Of a DNA stretch of 64,000 bases, positions 40,983 through 47,836 are shown one piece after another. The notes beneath the pieces were generated by a model. The model made no database searches. It had not been told where the DNA came from and saw only the letters and a program-made list of their open reading frames with translations. A program made the position numbers and the translations under genes. The stretch lies in NCBI RefSeq assembly GCF_018688235.1, contig NZ_CP061313.1, positions 1,595,130 through 1,659,129 on the forward strand, given 5' to 3'. The DNA is from Polynucleobacter sp. AP-Nino-20-G2. Its GTDB lineage: Bacteria; Pseudomonadota; Gammaproteobacteria; Burkholderiales; Burkholderiaceae. Each line of letters begins with the position of its first letter. Positions within the stretch are counted from its first letter, which is position 1.

Positions 40983-41450
40983 ATGAGATTGAATGAATTT
41001 TTAAGTGATGATGAGTGGATTCGTTTGCAACGAATTATGTACACCAGTACCTTGGAAGCGTTAAACACCTATCAAAAACAACGTGCAGCGCAGTATGTCC
41101 CAAAGCCCCTTGCTGCAAAGTTAAAACCCGAGATAGCAAAAAAGGCACGTACCCTAGCAGCACGTAAAGCCAAGCGACCACCCCAAGTTGCAGCACCCAA
41201 ACCTTTACCCAAACCCAAGCCACTACCCCTGCCTGCTACAAGTGGCACCCCAGCGTATCAACCTATCAAAGCACCCACCCCACTACCTGCAGGCACTAGA
41301 AGAGTGGCAGCAAGAAACCAATCCAAGCCCCCACCACAAAGTGCCAAATTACCGCCCAGTATGCGTGAATTACCAAGCGGTCAAGTAGCTATGATCCATG
41401 CCAAAACCGACCCGATAGCGCAGAAGAATATGGACAAAGAACGAGGCTAG
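40983..41450 (+). CDS. Proline/lysine/alanine-rich hypothetical protein
   Basis: 155 residues from ATG 40983, preceded by GGAG. The N-terminus (MRLNEFLSDDEWIRLQRIMYTSTLEALNTYQ) is helical. Residues about 40-130 are low-complexity Pro/Lys/Ala (APKPLPKPKPLPLPAT), probably disordered. The C-terminus is basic. It is in the region between the small-gene module and integrase 2, convergent with the integrase. No family recognised. Confidence 0.5.
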   Translation: MRLNEFLSDDEWIRLQRIMYTSTLEALNTYQKQRAAQYVPKPLAAKLKPEIAKKARTLAARKAKRPPQVAAPKPLPKPKPLPLPATSGTPAYQPIKAPTPLPAGTRRVAARNQSKPPPQSAKLPPSMRELPSGQVAMIHAKTDPIAQKNMDKERG

Positions 41451-41537
41451 AGAGCCGGCAGAGCGGTGGTCCTGGGGATCTATATAACGCAAAAAAGTGC
41501 GCTACCGGCACGACAGAGGCTATGCGAAATTAGATGC

Positions 41538-42941
41538 TCAAGATTTCTTCTTCTTGAGAGCTTCTTGCTGCTGCTTAAGTTTTTTAGATTGATATACCTC
41601 GGGCACTTCAATCTTATTAAACAGCGCCCCTCGTGCTTTAGGTGCCCGTACATTTTCAGCAATCGCCTCACCCGTAGCCCTGTCATAGTGCTTGGCAATA
41701 ATCCCAGGTGAATTACCCAACTGCAAAGCAATGTCTCGTAGCGGTACCCCATCCATATTCAGTACAGTAGTGGTGTGGGCACTGCGGAAACTATAAAACA
41801 CCCGCTTCTTACCACTATTGGGATCACGCAGCAAATTATGCTCATCCAAAAAGCGATCAAACATATGGTGTGATGTACCCAGCTTGCCACCACTGCGGGT
41901 TCTAAAGACATAACCGGGATCATTGCTCTCAGTCAGCTTCTTCAAGGTGGTTTTACCATCTGGGTAATTACGAGCCACGATCTCTTTTAGCACCTTGAAG
42001 GTTTCATCAAAGCCATTGGCGTCCCGATCCTTGGTCTTGCCATATACCGATAAGGTCACTGTAGGCTGCCACTCAATTTGCTCAATGAGATTGCCCTCTT
42101 CGTCATATTCTTCAATGGGCTTTTGGGATGATTCATCTTCAGCCAAGAAACCTTCTGCATTGGTCTCTTGGGGCTGCATATCCACAATCTTGGTCTTGTA
42201 CTTGATGTTTTTCCATTGCAAATTCAGCAGCTCTTTACCTGGCCTAGCCCCTGTATCAATCAAGATGCGGACATAGTCATAAAGGAGTTCACGCTGCTCA
42301 CGCTTGGCTTCAGATCTGCCCCGTAGAATCCAGGCTGGGAAGTTGGCCAAAATGGCATTGACCTCTTTTATGCTAAAGGTTGCGTAGTTTTCACCCTTGC
42401 GCCCTGTGGTCTCTAGCTCGGGCTTCATGGCTCTAGTCATAAAGCCGCGAATAATGGCCTCTTCAAAGATGTAGTTCAGCGTAACATTATGTTTTCGTAC
42501 TGTGCTGTAGGCAGGCTCTTTACCCATTAGCTCAGCACGATCAAGCTCATATTGCTTGAGTGCTGCGTAATCAATCTTGTTGATGTTCTTATTACCCAGG
42601 CAAGGGATTAAGAAATCATCAATGATGCGCTTGTACACACTGTAAGAAACTGGGGCTTCACCTTTTTCCGCCTTGTCATCCATGCGTTTCTTGGTTAGGC
42701 GAGCGATATCCTTGAACTTCTTGGTAACTACGGGAATATTGGCTTCTTTTTTAAGCTCAGCGATGCGTTTGAGATCTTTGGCCTTGTCGATGGCCTTTTC
42801 GCGATCTCGTAATCTAGTGGAAGCGATTAGCCACTTGTCATCCACCTTGTAGCGGCATTGCCAAACCGTACTGTTTGGGCGCTTATAGAGAACGAGCTCA
42901 CGCGGGTAGATTTCGTAGGTGCTGTCGAGCTTTTCAGGCAT
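41538..42941 (-). CDS. Tyrosine-recombinase integrase of element 2
   Basis: 467 residues from ATG 42941. Arm-binding N-terminus (WQCRYKVDDKWLIASTRL), core-binding domain (about 90-200) and catalytic domain with Arg in DTGARPGKELLNLQW, the FYSFRSAHTTTVL box and a C-terminal KHYDRATGEA Tyr. It has FRSAHT where element 1 has LRHTYAT, so the box-II His is displaced; whether the His-x-x-Arg order is kept functional is worth checking. Paralogous throughout to the integrase at 13284. It should recombine element 2 at the tRNA-Ile site. Confidence 0.9.
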   Translation of the reverse strand: MPEKLDSTYEIYPRELVLYKRPNSTVWQCRYKVDDKWLIASTRLRDREKAIDKAKDLKRIAELKKEANIPVVTKKFKDIARLTKKRMDDKAEKGEAPVSYSVYKRIIDDFLIPCLGNKNINKIDYAALKQYELDRAELMGKEPAYSTVRKHNVTLNYIFEEAIIRGFMTRAMKPELETTGRKGENYATFSIKEVNAILANFPAWILRGRSEAKREQRELLYDYVRILIDTGARPGKELLNLQWKNIKYKTKIVDMQPQETNAEGFLAEDESSQKPIEEYDEEGNLIEQIEWQPTVTLSVYGKTKDRDANGFDETFKVLKEIVARNYPDGKTTLKKLTESNDPGYVFRTRSGGKLGTSHHMFDRFLDEHNLLRDPNSGKKRVFYSFRSAHTTTVLNMDGVPLRDIALQLGNSPGIIAKHYDRATGEAIAENVRAPKARGALFNKIEVPEVYQSKKLKQQQEALKKKKS

Positions 42942-42998
42942 CACAACACTTTAAATTTTTAAAACGATTACGTCAACGGATTTTGTAGAAGCGAAATA

Positions 42999-43499
42999 TT
43001 AAGAGTCGCTTCCCTTTTCGAGAAACTGAAACCATTTACTTAAATTAAGCTGTATGACCAAAAACGAAGCAATCAACATGCTCATTGAAAATGCCGCTAT
43101 AGCCAAGCAGAAAGCTGTAGACCATGAATTCATCAATAAGCCAACTGTAAATTGAGTTGATGCCGACAATAGGCAAAAAAATACAGAAAATGAAAGTACC
43201 CTGCTAAGTCTTTTAAGTGGTCCATATTGGGTCAACTTTGGATTTATGGTCCTTAGCTCTTCAACCTTCTCAATGTATTGCTTATTGTCATAAAGACTTT
43301 CTTTTATTTTAATGAGTATCCCCGTTTTCAAGGACAGCAAAAAACCACCCATAGTAAGAAAGCCGGTGAACAAGCTGGCACGTAAATTCTTTTCATAGAA
43401 CAAGTTCACATCGCCAAAATAATATTGAACCAATGTAAAAACTAGAATCCCAACCAAAGCTGGAACACCGTATAAAGAAAAGTTAGCTATTGCTTTCAA
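42999..43499 (-). CDS. Membrane protein of the slot pair in element 2
   Basis: 166 residues with four hydrophobic segments (about 7-27, 40-60, 103-122, 130-152), a soluble loop of about 40 residues between the second and third, and a short C-terminal tail. It starts 2 bp after the stop codon of the 308-residue gene, so the two are translated together. No family recognised. The pairing of a small multi-pass membrane protein with a soluble partner is common in anti-phage two-gene systems, but homology to a known one (such as Kiwa) cannot be asserted. Confidence 0.6.
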   Translation of the reverse strand: MKAIANFSLYGVPALVGILVFTLVQYYFGDVNLFYEKNLRASLFTGFLTMGGFLLSLKTGILIKIKESLYDNKQYIEKVEELRTINPKLTQYGPLKRLSRVLSFSVFFCLLSASTQFTVGLLMNSWSTAFCLAIAAFSMSMLIASFLVIQLNLSKWFQFLEKGSDS

Positions 43500-43501
43500 T
43501 C

Positions 43502-44428
43502 TTAACCCTTAATAGGAGTGCTAAAAAAAGGAAGTTTACTTTTATATGTAGATTGCATTTTTTTCATAAACCAAGAGTCATTAAAGTCTTGGGGATGAAG
43601 ACTCTTCATTTTCTCCGCAATCTCGTCAAACTCAAATTCTGCAAATACCTCAAGATTGTCTTCAAGAAAAATCACCTGCTGTTCTCCGTGTTGATCCTCC
43701 CCTACTAACTTGGCTTTATCAAATAACTTTCCAGCTACAGCCTTTTTAATGGCTGAAACTACTGAAGAAAGGCTTGCTTGCTTATCGAATCCATAGCTCT
43801 GGCTTACCCTGGAAGCCATACCAGATAATGGTGTAAGACTGGGCTCATCCACATTCAAAGTCGCAACAGTGAAATCAAAAGACTTCACTCTAGCCATGTT
43901 GATTAGCAACTTTTCAAAATTTTCTTTTTTACAGATATAGTTCCAGTCAAATGTATCGTTATATTTTTCTTTGATGGCCTTTTTATCTTTTTCCTTTTTA
44001 GCAGCCTCTAACTCCCTATTGCAAATAGATTTTGAAAATTCAGCGAACTTCTTACGGAACATAAATCCCAGCGTATTTAATGCGCAAGAATGATAGTAGT
44101 GCTGATAAAGCCCCCTCCCTGTTTTAGAATTGACTATAAAAAAATTAAATTCGGCTAACTCAGAATTCGGAGATACGTCTCTTGAATTTATTTCAATCTC
44201 CCCATCCTTTTCCATCAACTCAATAAACTGCCTGATGTCTTTTGTAGTTATAACAAGACCAGAGTAATAGCCATCTTTTGACTGAACATATACGAATCTT
44301 TTAAAGCCACCAAATTCATAACCTTTAATTGGATTTTCAACCAAATAATCAAGAAACACTCCCAATGGCACCTGACTGCCAGTCCGAAATTCAACGCCGT
44401 GTAACTTAACCTTCATATTTAGATCCAA
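43502..44428 (-). CDS. Soluble partner protein of the slot pair in element 2
   Basis: 308 residues, no signal or membrane segment. The N-terminal part is beta-rich (KVKLHGVEFRTGSQVPLGVF). The middle has NFFIVNSKTGRGLYQHYYHSCALN, with a His-Tyr-Tyr-His cluster that could be a catalytic or metal site. A highly charged Lys/Glu helix follows (about 135-165). The C-terminus is acidic then basic. Length and pairing with a four-segment membrane protein recall two-component anti-phage systems, but I cannot place it in a named family. AT-rich. It is in the slot between integrase and tRNA. Confidence 0.6.
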   Translation of the reverse strand: MDLNMKVKLHGVEFRTGSQVPLGVFLDYLVENPIKGYEFGGFKRFVYVQSKDGYYSGLVITTKDIRQFIELMEKDGEIEINSRDVSPNSELAEFNFFIVNSKTGRGLYQHYYHSCALNTLGFMFRKKFAEFSKSICNRELEAAKKEKDKKAIKEKYNDTFDWNYICKKENFEKLLINMARVKSFDFTVATLNVDEPSLTPLSGMASRVSQSYGFDKQASLSSVVSAIKKAVAGKLFDKAKLVGEDQHGEQQVIFLEDNLEVFAEFEFDEIAEKMKSLHPQDFNDSWFMKKMQSTYKSKLPFFSTPIKG

Positions 44429-44482
44429 TTAACTTATGTGATTATCATTTTATGTCTGAGCTTGTTATTTTTAATAATTTTT

Positions 44483-44519
44483 ATAAACAAAAGCCCCAGC
44501 TATCTCTAACTGGGGCTTT
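44483..44519 (-). terminator. Terminator of tRNA-Ile(CAU) copy 2
   Basis: Stem AAAGCCCCAG / CTGGGGCTTT with a 10-base loop, followed on the minus strand by a T-rich tract. It lies 8 bp past the tRNA 3' end and differs in sequence from the copy 1 terminator. Confidence 0.8.
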
Positions 44520-44566
44520 GCTTTTCTGGTGGGCCCACCAGGACTTGAACCTGGGACCAAAGGATT

Positions 44567-44821
44567 CCGGTTTGTGTAGCTTTCACTACTCCCTGGACTA
44601 TGCCTTCATCATATTGATCGCTCAACTTAGATGGGTGCCGTCTAGTCTCTACACGTTCAACAATACTTTCGCATTGAAGCTTCGCTCGGCGTTGCCATAT
44701 TCGTTTAAAACGATTTGTGTACTTAGTAGCAAATACAACAATTCGTTTAAACGTCTTTAGGTTTCTCCGAATTTGACACCATCCCTTACACAGTTTCCAC
44801 GTGTAAGGCACAACTTACGCT
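44567..44821 (-). ncRNA. Azoarcus-type group I intron, copy 2, with expanded loop
   Basis: 255 nt, 39 longer than copy 1. The core is nearly identical. P2 differs by paired changes (TATGC/GCATA becomes TACAC/GTGTA) and P9 by GTTAG/CTAAC becoming GTAG/CTAC; both are covariation. The extra length is in one peripheral arm (44699-44760) and contains two copies of the TCGTTT-AAACGA palindrome as inverted arms, giving a longer hairpin. No endonuclease frame. Confidence 0.88.
44699..44755. repeat. Palindrome pair inside the copy 2 intron
   Basis: ATTCGTTTAAAACGATTT (44699-44716) and ATTCGTTTAAACGTC (44741-44755), the same family as the palindromes at gene ends in element 2. In the RNA they can pair with each other or fold back as the expanded peripheral stem. 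Confidence 0.6.
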
Positions 44822-44922
44822 ATGAGTCCTCTGCTCTAACCAACTGAGCTATAGGCCCTAAAACTTCACATTACTTGCCGCACTACTTCTGCACTCACTA
44901 GGCCAGTAATTAGGTCTAAAAA

Positions 44923-44970
44923 GTGTAGAAGCACTGTAGAAGCAATTTTTACTACTTTTACTACACTTAA
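44923..44970. repeat. Arm-type direct repeats, element 2
   Basis: Tandem 11-mers TGTAGAAGCA(C/A) at 44924-44945, followed by TTTTACTACACTTAA at 44956-44970. The equivalents at the element 1 end are TGTAGAAG pairs (15951-15973) and TTTACTACACACC (15703-15774). Confidence 0.55.
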
Positions 44971-45013
44971 CTGCTTGATTTAATTAAGTAATTTTAATAA
45001 ATCAAAAAACTTA

Positions 45014-45022
45014 ATTAGATTA
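45014..45022. other. Putative element 2 attachment core
   Basis: ATTAGATTA, shared with 15985-15993. On the minus strand it is the point where sequence identical to tRNA-Ile(CAU) (CATAATC) stops. Crossover inside the AATC of the anticodon loop would explain the junction. Confidence 0.45.
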
Positions 45023-45058
45023 TGAGTCCTCTGCTCTAACCAACTGAGCTATAGGCCC
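45018..45058 (-). pseudogene. 5' fragment of an uninterrupted tRNA-Ile(CAU)
   Basis: 41 nt identical to the tRNA-Ile copy 2 5' exon plus AATC of the 3' exon with no intron between, then divergence. It lacks the T-arm and acceptor 3' strand, so it cannot make tRNA. It lies 13 bp from the rpoD stop codon. It is the expected remnant of the original chromosomal target; the matching 3' half should lie beyond the far end of the tandem. Confidence 0.8.
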
Positions 45059-45071
45059 GTTAGTCTTTGGT

Positions 45072-47612
45072 TCAATCCTCTTCGAGGAAGGTCTTGAGTT
45101 TGTCACTGCGACTTGGATGGCGCATCTTTCTCAGGGCCTTGGCTTCGATCTGACGAATACGCTCACGTGTAACGTCAAACTGCTTACCAACTTCTTCGAG
45201 AGTGTGATCTGTACTCATCTCAACACCGAAGCGCATACGCAATACTTTTGCTTCGCGCGGTGTTAATGAATCCAATACGTCCTTCACGACATCGCGCATC
45301 GAGTCGTGCAATGCAGCTTCAGCAGGAGCCAATGTATTGTTATCTTCAATGAAATCTCCTAGATTGGAGTCTGCATCATCGCCAATCGGGGTTTCCATGG
45401 AGATAGGCTCTTTAGCGATCTTCATGATCTTGCGAATCTTGTCCTCAGGAATTTCCATCTTGAGCGCCAAGGTTGCGGCATCTGGCTCATGACCAGTTTC
45501 TTGCAAGATCTGACGACTAATACGATTCATCTTATTGATCGTCTCAATCATATGAACTGGAATGCGGATCGTACGTGCTTGATCAGCAATGGAGCGGGTA
45601 ATCGCTTGACGAATCCACCAAGTTGCATAAGTAGAGAACTTGTAACCACGGCGGTATTCAAACTTATCTACCGCCTTCATCAAACCGATATTACCTTCTT
45701 GAATTAAGTCCAAGAACTGCAAACCACGGTTGGTGTATTTCTTAGCAATCGAGATTACCAAACGTAAGTTGGCTACCGTCATTTCACGCTTTGCTTCACG
45801 CGCACGCTTCTCACCCGCGATCATTTGCTTGTTCACTTCTTTTAATTCTGGAAGTGGCAATACCACGCGCGTTTGAATATCAATTAACTTCTGTTGCAAC
45901 TCTTGAATCGCTGGAACGTTACGTTGCAATAATGCTGTGTAAGGCTTGTTTTCTTTAAGGAGCTTGGTAGTCCACTCTAGATTCATGGACATCTTTGGGA
46001 AGTCTTTCAATACTTCACCACGATTTACACCAACTTTATCTACCAACAAGCTCACAATGCCGCGCTCGAGTTTCCATACCTGATCTACCTGTGAACGCAT
46101 GGTGTCGCATAACTTCTCAACACTCTTTGCAGTCAAGCGGAAACCAAGCAATTCGCCACGAATCGCTTCTTGTGCCTTGATATAAGCTGGGCAGTTATAA
46201 CCCTCTTTATCAAATGCACGGCGCATCTTGTCAGCCTGGGCACGAACAATCGCAAATTTCTCTAAAGAGATTTGCTTCAACTCTTCTAATTGCTTAGCAT
46301 TGGCTGTGGCTGCGCCACCGCCACCTCCGCCACCACCTTCATCTTCACCGCCATCTTCATCACCCTCTTCGGCATCCGGGTCAACTTCTGGCTCTTCAGG
46401 TCCAAGCTTAATATCTTCCGCATTTGGATCAACCAATCCGTCTACGAATTGGTCGATCTCCATCTCACCGCTAGCAATCTTGTCTACATTGCCTAAGATC
46501 TCAGCGATCGTTACAGGGCAAGCAGCCAAAGCCATCACCATATCTTTAAGGCCGGCTTCAATCTTCTTCGCAATGACGATCTCGCCTTCGCGAGTCAGCA
46601 GGTCTACCGTACCCATTTCGCGCATATACATACGCACTGGATCGGTTGTACGCCCGAACTCTGAATCCACCGTAGAAAGAGCGGCCTCCGCTTCTTCTTC
46701 CGCCTCTTCTTCAGTAGTTGCAGCAGAAGTATTCTCGTTTAACAAGAGCGTTTCAGCATCAGGAGCTTGCTCGTAAACAGTAATGTTGATGTCGTTCAAC
46801 AATCCGATCAAAGTCTCTAATGCGTCAACATCAGACAACTCATCAGACATTACGTCATTCATTTCGCCATGAGTTAAGTAACCCTTGGACTTACCCATCT
46901 TGATCAATGTCTTCAGACGAGTACGACGCAACTCTTGCTGCTCTTCAGAACCTAATTGTTGCGCTGCGAATTCTTTTAGAAGTGCTTTTTCTTTTGCCTT
47001 ACGCTCGCGCGCTTTCTGACGATCCGTCAATACTGGCTCAGCACCTTCCGCAGGTGCATCAGCCTTTGGCTTGCGACCCTTTTTAACTTCCTCAGTAGCG
47101 ACCGCTTCGACATCAACTTCAACTTCCGCAGCTTTTTTGCCTTTGGTTTCTTTAACTTCTTTTGCAGGTTTTGCTTCCTTCACCACCTCAGCTTTGGGCG
47201 CCGCAGCCTTACCTTTTTTAGGAGCTTCAACTTTCTCAGCCTTCGCTGGCGCCTTTGCAGGAGCCTTAGCAACCGGCTTGGCAGGCGCTTTAGCTGGCTT
47301 AGCAGCAGCCTTAACTGGCTTGGATGGTGTTTTCGCTTTCGCTACTGGTTTAGCTGGAGCCTTTGCTTTCGGTGCTGGTTTTGCTGGCGCTTTAGCTGGC
47401 TTGGCTGGTGTTTTCGCTTTCGCTACTGGTTTAGCTGGAGCCTTTGCTTTCGGTGCTGGTTTTGCTGGCACTTTAGCTGGCTTAGCAGCAGCCTTAACTG
47501 GCTTGGCTGGTGTTTTCGCTTTCGCTACTGGTTTAGCTGGAGCCTTTGCTTTTGCTACTGGCTTCGCTGCTGCCTTGACTGGTTTAGCTGGTTTTTTCTT
47601 GATATTTGGCAT
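45072..47612 (-). CDS. rpoD: RNA polymerase primary sigma factor RpoD (sigma-70)
   Basis: 846 residues, much longer than E. coli (613). Residues about 1-125 are a low-complexity Lys/Ala/Pro extension built from KAPAKPVAKAKTPAKP-type repeats, followed by an acidic/charged linker. Region 1.1 and the non-conserved domain come next, including an acidic DEDGGEDEGGGGG stretch. Regions 2.1-2.4 (RGLQFLDLIQEGNIGLMKAV, YKFSTYATWWIRQAI), region 3 and region 4.2 (TLEEVGKQFDVTRERIRQIEAKAL) are intact. It directs transcription of housekeeping genes. Last gene of the macromolecular synthesis operon. Confidence 0.97.
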   Translation of the reverse strand: MPNIKKKPAKPVKAAAKPVAKAKAPAKPVAKAKTPAKPVKAAAKPAKVPAKPAPKAKAPAKPVAKAKTPAKPAKAPAKPAPKAKAPAKPVAKAKTPSKPVKAAAKPAKAPAKPVAKAPAKAPAKAEKVEAPKKGKAAAPKAEVVKEAKPAKEVKETKGKKAAEVEVDVEAVATEEVKKGRKPKADAPAEGAEPVLTDRQKARERKAKEKALLKEFAAQQLGSEEQQELRRTRLKTLIKMGKSKGYLTHGEMNDVMSDELSDVDALETLIGLLNDINITVYEQAPDAETLLLNENTSAATTEEEAEEEAEAALSTVDSEFGRTTDPVRMYMREMGTVDLLTREGEIVIAKKIEAGLKDMVMALAACPVTIAEILGNVDKIASGEMEIDQFVDGLVDPNAEDIKLGPEEPEVDPDAEEGDEDGGEDEGGGGGGGGAATANAKQLEELKQISLEKFAIVRAQADKMRRAFDKEGYNCPAYIKAQEAIRGELLGFRLTAKSVEKLCDTMRSQVDQVWKLERGIVSLLVDKVGVNRGEVLKDFPKMSMNLEWTTKLLKENKPYTALLQRNVPAIQELQQKLIDIQTRVVLPLPELKEVNKQMIAGEKRAREAKREMTVANLRLVISIAKKYTNRGLQFLDLIQEGNIGLMKAVDKFEYRRGYKFSTYATWWIRQAITRSIADQARTIRIPVHMIETINKMNRISRQILQETGHEPDAATLALKMEIPEDKIRKIMKIAKEPISMETPIGDDADSNLGDFIEDNNTLAPAEAALHDSMRDVVKDVLDSLTPREAKVLRMRFGVEMSTDHTLEEVGKQFDVTRERIRQIEAKALRKMRHPSRSDKLKTFLEED
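47240..47600. repeat. Tandem repeats coding the RpoD N-terminal extension
   Basis: Imperfect tandem copies of units of about 24 to 80 bp. For example, an 80-bp block around TTTAGCTGGAGCCTTTGC recurs at about 47350, 47430 and 47530. It codes KPVAKAKTPAKP-like peptide repeats. Copy number could vary between strains. Confidence 0.75.
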
Positions 47613-47836
47613 TTATTAGCACTTACTCACATTACTGATGATTGATCTCAGCTGATTAAAAACAGCCTCGTTGTCCACTTGCCCCAAATTTCTACAAAAT
47701 AAAGCGCAAGTGGCTGAATTAATTCGGTTTTTTTCTGGGAATAGAGGATTATAGTCGATTGCGACTTTTTCACCCCTCCTATTGCTAAAAATATGGGGTA
47801 AATTTCGGGTTTTTCTAGAGCTAAATCAGAAAAAAC

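Larger units (their letters stand above)
44527..44858 (-). tRNA. ileX: tRNA-Ile(CAU) copy 2, interrupted by a group I intron
   Basis: The 5' exon is 44822-44858 (37 nt, ends CAT) and the 3' exon 44527-44566 (40 nt, encoded CCA). The exons match copy 1 except acceptor base 6 (T pairing with G), giving GGGCCTA/TGGGCCC. The same acceptor 5' strand is found in the fragment at 45018-45058. Spliced product is a full cloverleaf. Lies at the right end of element 2, between the slot genes and rpoD. Confidence 0.9.
15994..45022. mobile_element. Integrative element 2, arsenic/metal island
   Basis: Inferred element of about 29 kb. It has the same right-end plan as element 1: integrase, slot genes, intron-bearing tRNA-Ile, arm-like repeats and the 9-bp ATTAGATTA at 45014-45022. 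It abuts a 5' fragment of an intronless tRNA-Ile next to rpoD. Cargo is metal resistance (16.3-21.8 kb), arsenic resistance and oxidation (21.9-31.9 kb) and an AAA+ module (32.3-35.4 kb). The left boundary at about 15,994 rests only on the repeated 9-mer and is uncertain. No conjugation genes were recognised, so it may need a helper to transfer. Confidence 0.55.

Noticed and set aside
42999..44428. Identification of the slot pair as Kiwa (KwaA/KwaB)
   Set aside because: Sizes and the membrane-plus-soluble plan are similar, but gene order differs and no diagnostic motif was seen.
44452..44811. Frames of about 100 codons on both strands over the second tRNA
   Set aside because: They cover the tRNA exons and intron, whose structure explains the sequence.
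47071..47619. Long plus-strand frame of 182 codons opposite rpoD
   Set aside because: It is the mirror of the Lys/Ala/Pro repeats of rpoD; low-complexity Ala/Gly/Phe product with no ribosome binding site.
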